From: Brevibacillus choshinensis
GTDB lineage: Bacteria; Bacillota; Bacilli; Brevibacillales; Brevibacillaceae
Direction of reading: 5' to 3'
Length of the DNA stretch: 64,000 nucleotides
NCBI RefSeq assembly: GCF_016811915.1
Contig: NZ_CP069127.1
Location: 5,280,501-5,344,500, forward strand
The stretch's first letter is position 1. Every line of letters begins with the position of its first letter. The translations under genes and the position numbers were made by a program. The notes under the pieces are model-generated. The model worked only from the letters and a program-made list of their open reading frames with translations, was not told where the DNA came from and did no database searches. Positions 25,234-34,504 of the stretch are shown one piece after another.

Positions 25234-26412
25234 TTACAGCATTTCGAAAACGCCAGCAGCTCCCATTCCTCCGCCGACACACATGGTGACGACACCGTAC
25301 TTGCCGCCGCGACGCTTCAATTCATTCAAGATGGAGATCGTCAGCTTGGCACCTGTGCAGCCCATCGGATGCCCCAGCGCGATCGCCCCACCGTTTACGT
25401 TCACTTTTTCCGGATCCATCCCCAGCTCGCGGATCACCGCGACGGCCTGGGACGCGAATGCTTCGTTCAGCTCAAACAGGTCGATATCCTCGATGGTGAG
25501 TCCCGCCAGCTTCAATGCTTTCGGAATCGCCACGATGGGGCCGATCCCCATGACATCCGGATCTACCCCGCCCACCGAAAAGGAACGGAACTTGGCGATC
25601 GGTTCTACCCCCAGCTCTGCCGCCTTCTCTGCCGACATGACCAGCACAGCGGCTGCGCCATCGGACGTCTGCGAGGAGTTTCCTGCTGTGACAGAGCCTT
25701 GTACGTGGAACACTGGCCTCAGCTTCGCCAATGCTTCCAGAGTGGTATCGGCACGAGGTCCCTCATCGACCTGAAAGACCTTTTCCTTGATTTGCAGCTT
25801 GCCATTTTCATCAAAGGAATGCTGCTTCACCGTGAGCGGGACGATCTCATCCTGGAATTTGCCCGACGCGATCGCGGCCGTCGCTCTCTGATGGCTCTGC
25901 AGGGAAAAAGCATCCTGATCTTCTCTTGTCACGTTGTACCGCTTAGCCACTTCCTCTGCCGTGTGACCCATGCCCATGTACGCTTCTGGCTTGGTCTCCA
26001 CCAGCGTCGGATTGAGCGCTACCTTGTGTCCTGTCATCGGCAGGAGGCTCATGCTCTCCACGCCGCCTGCCACGATGACATCCGCGCTTCCGGTGATGAT
26101 CTGCTGCGCAGCGAACGCGATGCTCTGCAAGCCGGATGAGCAAAAACGGTTGATCGTGACACCCGCTACATTCGTAGGCAGACCGGCGCGGAGTCCGACC
26201 AGCCGCGCCATGTTCATGCCTTGCTCGGCTTCCGGGGTAGCCGTTCCCATGATCACATCATCTATATCAGCTGGATTCAGCTGAGGGACGCGGCGCAGCA
26301 AATCGCTAACGACCGCTCCCCCCATATCGACTGGATGTACGTCTTTCAGGCTGCCGCGCTTCGCTCTGCCGACCGCGGTGCGGGCACCTGCAACGATAAC
26401 TGCTTCTCTCAT
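25234..26412 (-). CDS. fadA: Acetyl-CoA C-acyltransferase (thiolase)
   Basis: 392 residues. Thiolase with the nucleophilic cysteine in NRFCSSGLQS (near residue 91), the His-containing NEAFASQAVAV motif and the C-terminal GHPMGCTGAK and CVGGGMGAAG motifs. Cleaves 3-ketoacyl-CoA with CoA to shorten the chain by acetyl-CoA. It lies between fadN and fadE; FadN and FadA form a complex in related species. Confidence 0.94.
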   Translation of the reverse strand: MREAVIVAGARTAVGRAKRGSLKDVHPVDMGGAVVSDLLRRVPQLNPADIDDVIMGTATPEAEQGMNMARLVGLRAGLPTNVAGVTINRFCSSGLQSIAFAAQQIITGSADVIVAGGVESMSLLPMTGHKVALNPTLVETKPEAYMGMGHTAEEVAKRYNVTREDQDAFSLQSHQRATAAIASGKFQDEIVPLTVKQHSFDENGKLQIKEKVFQVDEGPRADTTLEALAKLRPVFHVQGSVTAGNSSQTSDGAAAVLVMSAEKAAELGVEPIAKFRSFSVGGVDPDVMGIGPIVAIPKALKLAGLTIEDIDLFELNEAFASQAVAVIRELGMDPEKVNVNGGAIALGHPMGCTGAKLTISILNELKRRGGKYGVVTMCVGGGMGAAGVFEML

Positions 26413-26463
26413 CGTTTTTTTGCCTCCTTCTCACTTGTGAACTGCGTATCCTGCCACCCGTGG

Positions 26464-28872
26464 CTAGTTGCGCAAAGGTTTGTTTTTGGTCAGCATGTGC
26501 TGCATCCGCTGCTGGGATTTTGGAGTCTTGATCAGCTCCAGGAAAGCTTTCTTTTCCAGTTCCAAAATGTACTCCTCTGTCACTACCGTACCTGCAGGAA
26601 CATTGCCGCCCGACATGACGTAGGCGATCTTGCTCACAATGAGCTCATCGTGATCGGTGATATATCCGCTCTTTTTCATCGCGTACACGTTCTGGCGCAG
26701 GTTGGCGTAGCCTGTTTCTCCGATCACACGGATTTTCCGAGGGGCTGGAGGTGTGTAGCCTTCCTTATCCATCGTCAGCACCAGCTGCTTGGCATCGTAG
26801 AGCAGATGGTCGGGATTGACGCTCACGCGGTCCGCAGGTCGCAGATAGCCCAGGTTGATCGCTTCTTGGCCACTGGTCGATACTTTTGCCGTCGCAATGG
26901 TCTCAAATGCTTTTGCGACAAACGGGAATGAATCTACGGGAACGCTTCCGCCCTCCGGCACATTTTCCATGGCGCGGAACAGCATTTCCTTCGTTCCTCC
27001 GCCGCCGGGCAAAAGACCGACACCCACCTCTACCAGGCCGAGGTACGTCTCTGCCGACGCCTGAACTCTATCAGCCAAATACACGACCTCCACACCGCCG
27101 CCAAGCGTCATTCCGAAAGGCGCGGCTACCACCGGACGATGCATGTAGCGCAGCGCCCGCCCAGCTTTGTGGAAATTGTTCACGAGCATATCGAGCTCCA
27201 GCCAGTTTTCATCTTGGGCTTCCATCAAGGCCATCGCCAGATTCATCCCGACGCAGAAGTTTTTGCCCTGATTGCCGATGACGAGCCCGAGGAAGTTTTT
27301 CTGCACTTCGTCTGCGGCGATGTTCGCCATCTGCAAGACATCCAGACCCAATGCATTGTTCGGAGATGTGAACTCCAGGCAGGCTACCCCGTCCCCGAGA
27401 TCGATCAATGCGGCGCCAGCGTTTTTCCGGATGAGCTTACCTTGCTCCTTCAGCGCTGCCAGATTGATTTTTTCCTTTTTCTCTTCGACGTTTTTGTAAA
27501 CGCCTCCAATGGAGAACGCTGCCACTTTGCCTTCATTCTTTTGATAGAAAGAATGTTTGCCGCTGGCCAGCAGCTCTTCCACCAGTGCCGGGATTCTTTC
27601 TCCTTCTTCACGCATGCGGGTGACCGATTTCTCTACTCCGATGGCGTCCCACGTCTCGAATGGACCGAGCTCCCAGCCAAAGCCCCATTTCATCGCTTGG
27701 TCGACTGCAACGATGTCATCTGCGATTTCATGCGCCCTTTCAGCCGAGTACAGCAGGACCTTCTTAAAGACGCTCCAGACAAACTCACTGCCTTTGTCCT
27801 TGCCGTACACGAGTGTCTTCAGTTTTTCCTGCAACGATTTGGCTGTCTTGGCCGCATCGAGGGACGGGAATTTCGGCTTGACGCTCGGACGGTATTCCAA
27901 TGTATCGATGTCGAGCGCTTGGATTTCTTTGCCCTGCGCCGACTTTACTTGTTTAAAAAAGCCTTGGCCTGCTTTTTGGCCGATCCAGCGTTTCTCGACC
28001 ATTTGCAGAACGAACGGCGGCACTTCGAACACCGCTTTTTCGTGCTCGTCCTGACTCTTGTTTTTCACGTTGTTGGCTACATGTACGTAAGTGTCCAGCC
28101 CTACCACATCCAGGGTGCGGAACGTCGCACTCTTTGGACGCCCAATGACGGGACCTGTGAGAGCGTCGACTTCATCGACTCCCAATCCGAGGCGCACGAG
28201 TTCGTGAATGGAGACTTGAAGCCCGTATGTACCGATGCGGTTGGCGATGAAATTGGGGGTATCTTTGCAGAGCACGGTGCCTTTTCCGAGCACATGCTCA
28301 CCGAAATTCATCATGAAGTCGACAACGGAAGGATCCGTGTCATAGCCCGGAATGATTTCCAAGAGCTTTAGGTAACGAGGGGGATTGAAGAAATGGGTGC
28401 CGAGAAAATGCTTCCGGAAGTCATCCGATCTGCCCTCCGCCATTTCGTTGATGGATACGCCTGATGTATTGGAAGAGATGATCGTGCCTGGCTTGCGGTG
28501 CGCTTCCACGGATGCAAACACACTTTTCTTTACCTCCAGATTTTCGACGACGACCTCGATGATCCAGTCCACTTCAGAGAGCACGGACAGGTGGTCCTCA
28601 AAGTTTCCGACCTTGATCAGGTCCAGGTTTTTGTTATCGTAGAGCGGAGCCGGCTTATCCTTTAGGAGCCGATCCTTCCCCGATTGGGCGATCCGATTCC
28701 TGACAGCTGGATCATTTAGCGTCAGCCCTTTTTTCGTCTCTTCAGCATTCAGCTCACGCGGCACGATATCCAATAAATAGGTAGGGATTCCGACGTTGGC
28801 CAGGTGTCCTGCGATTCCTGCTCCCATCACTCCAGAGCCCAGAACGGCCGCCTTGCGAATTTTGCGTTCCAT
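26464..28872 (-). CDS. fadN: 3-hydroxyacyl-CoA dehydrogenase / enoyl-CoA hydratase
   Basis: 802 residues, the bacillar FadN arrangement with the dehydrogenase first. The NAD-binding motif is VLGSGVMGAGIAGHLANVG at 10-28. The hydroxyacyl dehydrogenase domains reach about residue 450, and a crotonase domain with ICVGMNLAMALMEAQDE and PFGMTLGGGVEVVYLADRV covers the C-terminal half. Carries out the hydration and second oxidation of fatty acyl-CoA. First gene of the operon; an 18-bp FadR palindrome lies 126 bp upstream. Confidence 0.94.
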   Translation of the reverse strand: MERKIRKAAVLGSGVMGAGIAGHLANVGIPTYLLDIVPRELNAEETKKGLTLNDPAVRNRIAQSGKDRLLKDKPAPLYDNKNLDLIKVGNFEDHLSVLSEVDWIIEVVVENLEVKKSVFASVEAHRKPGTIISSNTSGVSINEMAEGRSDDFRKHFLGTHFFNPPRYLKLLEIIPGYDTDPSVVDFMMNFGEHVLGKGTVLCKDTPNFIANRIGTYGLQVSIHELVRLGLGVDEVDALTGPVIGRPKSATFRTLDVVGLDTYVHVANNVKNKSQDEHEKAVFEVPPFVLQMVEKRWIGQKAGQGFFKQVKSAQGKEIQALDIDTLEYRPSVKPKFPSLDAAKTAKSLQEKLKTLVYGKDKGSEFVWSVFKKVLLYSAERAHEIADDIVAVDQAMKWGFGWELGPFETWDAIGVEKSVTRMREEGERIPALVEELLASGKHSFYQKNEGKVAAFSIGGVYKNVEEKKEKINLAALKEQGKLIRKNAGAALIDLGDGVACLEFTSPNNALGLDVLQMANIAADEVQKNFLGLVIGNQGKNFCVGMNLAMALMEAQDENWLELDMLVNNFHKAGRALRYMHRPVVAAPFGMTLGGGVEVVYLADRVQASAETYLGLVEVGVGLLPGGGGTKEMLFRAMENVPEGGSVPVDSFPFVAKAFETIATAKVSTSGQEAINLGYLRPADRVSVNPDHLLYDAKQLVLTMDKEGYTPPAPRKIRVIGETGYANLRQNVYAMKKSGYITDHDELIVSKIAYVMSGGNVPAGTVVTEEYILELEKKAFLELIKTPKSQQRMQHMLTKNKPLRN

Positions 28873-28997
28873 CTACATATCCTCCTCGATACAAAAATGA
28901 CGCTGCAGCAAATACCCAATTTTCAGACAGGCAGAGTATTCTTATAACTTCTCCCTTTCTATAGATATTCCTGTCAGCAGTAGCTCATGTATTCCGT

Positions 28998-29015
28998 TGA
29001 ATGAATGCTCATTCA
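28998..29015. promoter_or_regulatory. FadR-type operator of the fadNAE operon
   Basis: TGAATGAATGCTCATTCA matches the Bacillus FadR (YsiA, TetR family) consensus TGAATGANTANTCATTCA at all but one specified base. It lies between the predicted promoter and fadN, so binding would block transcription until long-chain acyl-CoA releases the repressor. Confidence 0.85.
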
Positions 29016-29106
29016 GTTTGTGGGTGTAAAAAAGCACATCCCGTTTTTGGCCATGTTTTCGCCATGAGATGCTTGTTTCCCACCTACTGAATCACCGTTC
29101 ATTTTC

Positions 29107-29135
29107 ATTGTAATCGAAAATTCTGTCAGTTGCAA
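29107..29135 (-). promoter_or_regulatory. Predicted sigma-A promoter of the fadNAE operon
   Basis: On the minus strand TTGCAA (29135-29130), 17-bp spacer, TACAAT (29112-29107). A second imperfect palindrome, TGAATCACCGTTCATT, lies at about 29088-29103 just downstream of the -10 box and may be another FadR contact. The rest of this 340-bp gap holds the operator and an untranslated leader. Confidence 0.55.
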
Positions 29136-29180
29136 TCGTGTTTGGTGCGGAAAAAGAAGAAAATGGCGAAGGCTTTCCCC

Positions 29181-29208
29181 AAAAAAGGCATCCGCATTAC
29201 CGGATGCC
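29181..29208 (-). terminator. Terminator of the SLH-domain gene
   Basis: On the minus strand GGCATCCG GTAAT CGGATGCC followed by TTTTTT, 8 bp after the stop. Confidence 0.88.
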
Positions 29209-29215
29209 CTCTGCT

Positions 29216-30328
29216 CTACTTTTTCTCCACAACCGCTGCTATTTTTCTGCCATACGTGCTCGTCGGATCAGGATCTAGCCGGTACTCGACCTGGTAGCCT
29301 CCATTTAAGCCGACGTTGTACTGCGCGATCAGCCAAAGCTTGTTCGCATCCGCTTCATCGGGCTTGATCGTCAGGGACGTGAGCGCCGTATGCAGAGGAA
29401 CCTTGCTCAGCTTGCCCATGCTGGTCAATGCTGCTGGCGTGTAATATTTGAGCAGTGTCGCTTGATTTTTGGTTTCAAAAGCGAGATTGGCTGCCCGCAA
29501 GAGTACGGTAGAGATCTTTTGCTGCAGGACTCCCTTTGCCTGGAACTGCAGTCCGACCTGTGTCTTGTAATAGTCGAGCAGACGTTTCAGAACCACAGCG
29601 TACTCCGCTCGAGTCATCTTTTTGTCTGGATCAAAGGTAGTCTGTGACGAAAACAGGTTGAACTCGCGAATCGCTGTCGCATAAGGAGAGTATGTATCCT
29701 GATAGTAGCTCTCCTGCTTCCACTCATAGTAGCTCGTAAAGTAAGAAGCTGCGTCCTGCGGCTTGATGTTCGCCGTCCGGTAAATTTGCGGCGTGAGCAT
29801 ATGGAAGAAGATCACGCTCGCTTCTTCACGCGACAATGGCCGATGCAAAGCCGAATTTGACAGCCACCAGTCCGTATTTTGCTTCTCCGGCTTTTTGATC
29901 AGCTGTCCGCTGTCTGCGAGGTGCAAATAGTAGAGCATTCTGTCTCCGGGATCATAATCGCCCGTGATTCCTGTCTCGATCTGCAGCATCGTATTCATGT
30001 TGGTCAGCAGCTGTTCGATCTCCCAGCGGGGCTGGTACCGATAGTCGATATTTTCTTTTCTCACCGGCTTTGCCACGGCTCCGTAGACATTCTCGAATAC
30101 CCGGTTCAGCATGGCGAGGGCCTCTCCACGTGAAATCGGGCTGTCCGGATAGAACAGCTTCTTGGCATTGCCTTTTACGATGCCGAGACCAGCCAGCTCA
30201 TTGATAGACTTTTGTGCCCAGTGACCGCTGATGTCAGTAAAAGCATTGGCTGCATGTGCACTTCCCATAAACATGCTATGTACCAGTAGCACAGCCATGA
30301 GGAAACTTGCGACCATCCGCTTTATCAT
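29216..30328 (-). CDS. Exported S-layer-homology (SLH) domain protein
   Basis: 370 residues with a clear signal peptide (about 1-26, ending HSMFMGSAHA). The first SLH repeat covers about 29-80 (FTDISGHWAQKSINELAGLGIVKG ... FYPDSPISRGEALAMLNRVF). Two more degenerate repeats are centred near residues 155 (RPLSREEASVIFFHML) and 230 (REFNLFSSQTTFDPDKKMTRAEYAVVLKRLL). The C-terminal third (about 260-370) is a separate small domain resembling accessory nuclear-transport-factor-like folds. SLH domains tether proteins to pyruvylated secondary wall polymer. Monocistronic; role unknown. Confidence 0.85.
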   Translation of the reverse strand: MIKRMVASFLMAVLLVHSMFMGSAHAANAFTDISGHWAQKSINELAGLGIVKGNAKKLFYPDSPISRGEALAMLNRVFENVYGAVAKPVRKENIDYRYQPRWEIEQLLTNMNTMLQIETGITGDYDPGDRMLYYLHLADSGQLIKKPEKQNTDWWLSNSALHRPLSREEASVIFFHMLTPQIYRTANIKPQDAASYFTSYYEWKQESYYQDTYSPYATAIREFNLFSSQTTFDPDKKMTRAEYAVVLKRLLDYYKTQVGLQFQAKGVLQQKISTVLLRAANLAFETKNQATLLKYYTPAALTSMGKLSKVPLHTALTSLTIKPDEADANKLWLIAQYNVGLNGGYQVEYRLDPDPTSTYGRKIAAVVEKK

Positions 30329-30551
30329 TCCGATTCTTTTCTCCCTTCCTTGCCAGGTTCTTTTTTCCCCTTTTTAATCTATTCACTTCATTCTGCCAAA
30401 TATGAACTTCCATTTCCATCCTTTTTTTGCAGCAGGCGAGTCCAAACTTGACCTTCTTGTTATCGGGTGGAATGACCTTTGCTTTTAGTCCATTGCACAT
30501 GAAAAAGCCTGACGCGATAAGTTTTTACACATGCCATCGCTTCCCGGAAAG

Positions 30552-30583
30552 AAAAAAACCGCCCTTCAGAAAAGAGCGGTTTT
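30552..30583 (-). terminator. Terminator of the ABC-2 exporter operon
   Basis: On the minus strand AAACCGCTCTTTTC..GAAGGGCGGTTT followed by TTTTC, about 18 bp after the permease stop. The remaining gap to the SLH gene (about 220 bp) shows no gene. Confidence 0.8.
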
Positions 30584-30600
30584 CACAAACACACGGTGGA

Positions 30601-32268
30601 TCAGACTTCCATTTTCTCCATCCACTCCGGACCTTTTTTCAGCAGGATCCGGTACAATCCAATGTCCAACAAGGCAAACAGGATAAACAAGCCGATTCCC
30701 ATCGCCCCCATCGAGCTCTCCAGCGAAAGCCCTGCCAGAATGCATATTCCAGCTGTCACGGCGCCAAACAGCATGGAGAACAGCGGATTGAGATTTTGCT
30801 TGACGGCTTCCTGTTCCGAGCTCCAGGTCAGCTTTGGCATCTGCAAGTCCACCATGATCCCCAGAAGGTTGATGAAAAGAATGCCCGGGATGCTCACCAC
30901 CAACGAGAGGATGATGAACAACGGGGACAGCTTGATGAACCAAGCGGCCTCCGCCACCAACAGGGCCATGCTGAATACGGTGAGAATGATGCCCGGGATG
31001 AGTTTGGCCACGATGAGCTGCCCGTAAGGAATAGGCAAGCTCTTGTTCAGGAAAAATCCTTGTCCTTCCCTGCTGATCGCCGTGACCGACGTACTGTTGG
31101 TGCCCGCGAGAACGACAAATGCCGCAAACGCAACCACCAGGCTGATTCCTCCTGCATGCTCGCCCTGCATCCATTCATTTAGCCCAGCCAACATCTCTGC
31201 GCTGTCACGACGGCTTAGCAAGGGAATCAGCGCGAAAAGCGGCAGGAGGATACTGGAGAGCGCACAGTTCATGAAAAAGGCCGGCGTTCGCCACAGGATC
31301 TTCCACTCTTTTACCGCATAAGAAAGCCAAGCGGGGCGGACTTTGACCGCCTTTTGAATAGCTGTCTCTTCTACCCGTTTGCGCTTGGACCTCGACTCGC
31401 TGATCCCCATGACTCCCGCAAAGTACAAGCGATTGCCCGCGAAAAGAAACACCCCGAAGCCGACGACAGCCGCTGCAAGGAAAGCAGCCAGATAGCCAAG
31501 GCCGCTCCATGCACCGCTTTCAAACATGGCGAGGGCTGCCAGCTTGCTCGCCGGAAAGAGCTGTGTCACGACGCCCAGCAGCCCCTGATCCCCGGCTGCG
31601 ATCATTTGCTGAAACTGTTCGATTTGATTGCCCGTACCACTGGTTTGCCGCTGAATGAATGCCTGAAACCCGACCGCCACCCCAATCGCGAGCAGACCGC
31701 CGATCAAGCGGAAGCGATCCTTGCTCTTGCCGAAGTTGGTGTAGCGCATGAACAGCATGACGACCATGGCGGCAAGCGTCAACGGAATGATCGGCAAGGC
31801 GATGAACACGAGCAGGGCGTACAGGTAATACAGAACTCCTCCCCCGCTTTTGACTCCGAACGTAATCAAAATGGGCCCGATCATAATCAGGGAAGTGAAG
31901 TATTCGTACAGCAGTGCGACGAGAAATTTCGCTCCGAGTATGTCTTTGGCGGAGAGGGGCATGGGCAAAAAGTGCTCCACATCCTGCGAATAATAAAAGA
32001 CCGTGAGAACGTAGACGATGCCGAGAATAAAAATGACCAAGGAAGTTACCGCTACGCCCAAACCGAGCAGGGCGCTTTCCTGCCCCACCCCGGCCAATCC
32101 CTCATACAAACCGGATACAAAGACGACAAGGGCTGCCATCATCGGGAGAATTCCCACCGCGATGGCGAACAGAATCAGGACACTCTTCCAACCGCTCCCC
32201 TTTTTTGCTCCCCAAGCTGGCCCAGCATTTTTTAGCATGATTTTGGTCAGCAGCCAGATTTTCTTCAT
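30601..32268 (-). CDS. ABC exporter permease, YthQ-like
   Basis: About 555 residues from the ATG at 32268, which overlaps the ATPase stop by 4 bp; the longer frame lies inside the ATPase gene. Starts MKKIWLLTKIMLKNAGP and has about 12-14 hydrophobic segments. Bacillar YthQ-type permeases have this size and partner a YthP-type ATPase. The substrate is unknown; such exporters are often linked to antimicrobial peptide or lipid export. Confidence 0.75.
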   Translation of the reverse strand: MKKIWLLTKIMLKNAGPAWGAKKGSGWKSVLILFAIAVGILPMMAALVVFVSGLYEGLAGVGQESALLGLGVAVTSLVIFILGIVYVLTVFYYSQDVEHFLPMPLSAKDILGAKFLVALLYEYFTSLIMIGPILITFGVKSGGGVLYYLYALLVFIALPIIPLTLAAMVVMLFMRYTNFGKSKDRFRLIGGLLAIGVAVGFQAFIQRQTSGTGNQIEQFQQMIAAGDQGLLGVVTQLFPASKLAALAMFESGAWSGLGYLAAFLAAAVVGFGVFLFAGNRLYFAGVMGISESRSKRKRVEETAIQKAVKVRPAWLSYAVKEWKILWRTPAFFMNCALSSILLPLFALIPLLSRRDSAEMLAGLNEWMQGEHAGGISLVVAFAAFVVLAGTNSTSVTAISREGQGFFLNKSLPIPYGQLIVAKLIPGIILTVFSMALLVAEAAWFIKLSPLFIILSLVVSIPGILFINLLGIMVDLQMPKLTWSSEQEAVKQNLNPLFSMLFGAVTAGICILAGLSLESSMGAMGIGLFILFALLDIGLYRILLKKGPEWMEKMEV

Positions 32269-32987
32269 GCTTGGGTCAACTCCAGGAACAAGCTCTCCAA
32301 AGAATGATTGGATTGAAAATGCTGCTGCATTTCGGGGAATGTCCCGCAAAAGAGGATGTGCCCCTTGTTGATGATCGCGACCCGATCACACAGCTTCTCC
32401 GCGACCTCCAGCACATGTGTGGAAAAAAATACGGTTCTGCCGCTGTCCGCATGTTCGCGCATCATTTCCTTCAAGGTATAAGATGACTTCGGGTCCAGTC
32501 CCGTCAGCGGTTCATCGAGAATCCACACCTCCGGATGATGGACGAGAACGCCCATGATCATGATTTTCTGCCGCATTCCGTGCGAATAGCTCTGTATGGT
32601 GTCGCCCAGCGCCTCCGTCATGTCAAAACGCTCTGCAAGCTGCAAAATCCGCTCTTTTCGCACCTGCTCGGGGACCTCGTAAATATCTGCCATGAAGCTG
32701 AGGTACTCCAGCCCCTTCAGCCTCAAAAACAAATCGGGGCTGTCAGGAACATACCCGAACTGACGCTTGGCAGCGATTGCATCCTTTTCGATATGCTTGC
32801 CATTGATCCTGATCTCTCCCTGATCGGGACGAATGATGCCTGTAATCATTTTGATGGTCGTCGTCTTTCCCGCACCATTTGGACCCAAAAACCCGAAGAT
32901 TTCACCCTTGGGAATCGTCAAATCGAGCTGGTCGACCGCTTTCGTGGTGCCGTTATAGCTCTTTGCCACACCTTTCAGTTCAATCAC
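32265..32987 (-). CDS. ABC exporter ATPase, YthP-like
   Basis: 240 residues. Walker A GPNGAGKTTTIK near residues 35-46, signature YSHGMRQKI, Walker B VWILDEPLTGLD and the H-loop FSTHVLEVAE are all present. This is the ABC-2 type (drug/lipid exporter) ATPase. First gene of a two-gene operon with the permease. Confidence 0.9.
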   Translation of the reverse strand: MIELKGVAKSYNGTTKAVDQLDLTIPKGEIFGFLGPNGAGKTTTIKMITGIIRPDQGEIRINGKHIEKDAIAAKRQFGYVPDSPDLFLRLKGLEYLSFMADIYEVPEQVRKERILQLAERFDMTEALGDTIQSYSHGMRQKIMIMGVLVHHPEVWILDEPLTGLDPKSSYTLKEMMREHADSGRTVFFSTHVLEVAEKLCDRVAIINKGHILFCGTFPEMQQHFQSNHSLESLFLELTQA

Positions 32988-33200
32988 GGTGTACCTCCTG
33001 TGTTTTTCCTATTTCCTTATCCTCCCAACCCTCCCTCTAACTATACGACCCAAAGCCGTGGAAGGTTGCTGTTTATTCGGAATGAAAGAAAATCGCAATG
33101 GTCGAGCAAGCGGTGGTGGAGGGCTTGAAAAAGGAAAAAACGCTCCAGCCTCGTAGGAATGGTAGGAAAATTTGCTTGCTGTTACGGAAAGACTTTTATG

Positions 33201-33234
33201 AAAAAATGAGCTGCAGGCAATTCTGCAGCTCATT
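33201..33234 (-). terminator. Terminator of the 138-residue hypothetical gene
   Basis: On the minus strand ATGAGCTGCAG AATTGC CTGCAGCTCAT followed by TTTTTT, about 16 bp after the stop. Confidence 0.88.
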
Positions 33235-33249
33235 TCGCAATTGTGATTA

Positions 33250-33666
33250 TTACGTCTGTGGTACGAAGCTGCCATCACGCAGCATGGTCAATTCACCCAT
33301 GATAAACGCCAGATCATCTGAATCCCCAAGTCCTCCACTTTCATCCAGCACTTCCAGGCGGCGCAACAGCATGTTTGCAAAATCCTGGATTTGTACCGGT
33401 TGAGCTTCGATGTCAGCGTCATCCAAAATATCAAAGCCTGTCAATGCTTCCAGATGAGTCACAATGCGGAAGCCGCCAATTTCACCCAATACTTCTTTCG
33501 TGTTCAATTTCGACTTTTCCAATTTTTGCAGCATCGACAGGATATCGTTCGCTACAATGCTGGGAAACGCTACCTGATAAAGGCTGCGGTTCTTTGCTTC
33601 GTCTGCTTTGATAATCAAAATGTCGATACCGTCTGGCTTCTTTGCCTTTTTTCCAAATCCGAACAT
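33250..33666 (-). CDS. Hypothetical cytoplasmic protein, 138 aa
   Basis: Start chosen at the ATG at 33666 (MFGFGKKAKKPDGIDILI), which has GAGGTGG 6 bp upstream; a start five codons earlier would overlap this RBS. The protein is small, acidic and alpha/beta, with no membrane segment. Visible features are a short basic N-terminus, a helical segment ILSMLQKLEKSKLNTKEVLGEI and a C-terminal acidic run DESGGLGDSDDLAF. No family recognised. It has its own terminator and no close operon partner. Confidence 0.75.
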   Translation of the reverse strand: MFGFGKKAKKPDGIDILIIKADEAKNRSLYQVAFPSIVANDILSMLQKLEKSKLNTKEVLGEIGGFRIVTHLEALTGFDILDDADIEAQPVQIQDFANMLLRRLEVLDESGGLGDSDDLAFIMGELTMLRDGSFVPQT

Positions 33667-33852
33667 ATATGGCCACCTCAATTATTTCGATCTGCACAAC
33701 TCTCTCCATGATAGACATAATCGCGGAGAGAGACAACCCCCATCCTGTTTCCTTTTTCACTGCCGCTCCTCAGGAAAATGTTTACACGTCTATCTACCCC
33801 AATCCCCACACACGCTAACAGGAAAGTTGGAAAAACAAAAGGGGATGCACGC

Positions 33853-34455
33853 ATGAAGAACTGGAAAAATTGGATATTCCTACTCACCTTTCTCCTGCTT
33901 CTCTCCGGTTGCAATACACCTTCCAAAGAGGAAAAAGCGAAGACGCAGAGCAAGCCTCCCAAGCAATCGGCCATCCAAAAGATGGGCGCCAACGAAATGG
34001 ACGTGGTCCTTTTCTTGAACCGCGCCGAGCATTTGCTGGAGGAAGTGTATTATGCAGCGGCAGATAACGCAAAAGGCAAAACGGTAATCGAGGACGGTCT
34101 CGCTTACCGGGAACTTCCCAAACGCTTTGACAGCAAGGACAAGATCGTAAACTACTTCACCCGCTTCTGGAGCAAGCCGCTGGCCGAAGCGATGTACGAC
34201 AATATGTCCACCAAGGTCATCCAAGGGAAAGTCCACGTCTCTTTGCCGAAGAAGGATTACCCGGTACTGATTTCGGTTCGGAACACGACGGTCCAGAAAA
34301 CGAACGGCGAGCTTAGAGTCTCAATCGATGATGTGACCACACCTGCCTTCTCCAGTGACCGAACGCTGCGTTACCAGCTCGTGCGCGATGCCAAGACGAA
34401 ACGATTTGAAATCAAATCCAGAGTGGGCGCATATGGAAGTGAACAATTTCAATAA
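33853..34455 (+). CDS. Lipoprotein, possibly IseA/YoeB-like
   Basis: 200 residues from the ATG at 33853 (AGGGGA upstream); the frame upstream of this is not needed. Signal peptide with lipobox LLSGC, Cys20 lipidated. The mature part (about 50-200) has NRAEHLLEEVYYAAADNAKG, YRELPKRFDSKDKIVNYFTRFWSKPLAEAMYD and a C-terminal beta-rich portion. This order resembles the IseA family of DL-endopeptidase inhibitors, which restrain cell-wall hydrolases; the match is by eye and partial. Monocistronic, just upstream of the proline T-box leader. Confidence 0.75.
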   Translation: MKNWKNWIFLLTFLLLLSGCNTPSKEEKAKTQSKPPKQSAIQKMGANEMDVVLFLNRAEHLLEEVYYAAADNAKGKTVIEDGLAYRELPKRFDSKDKIVNYFTRFWSKPLAEAMYDNMSTKVIQGKVHVSLPKKDYPVLISVRNTTVQKTNGELRVSIDDVTTPAFSSDRTLRYQLVRDAKTKRFEIKSRVGAYGSEQFQ

Positions 34456-34460
34456 TCCCC

Positions 34461-34490
34461 TTGACATTTCCGTCGCACCAGGAGAATAAT
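34461..34490 (+). promoter_or_regulatory. Predicted promoter of the proBAC leader
   Basis: TTGACA (34461-34466), 18-bp spacer, AATAAT (34485-34490). Confidence 0.5.
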
Positions 34491-34504
34491 AGTAAATTAA
34501 TAAG

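Noticed and set aside
23395..26139. A 914-codon open frame on the plus strand opposite fadE and fadA
   Set aside because: It is the antisense shadow of two well-conserved genes in GC-biased codons, rich in Arg, His, Leu and Cys, with no family similarity.
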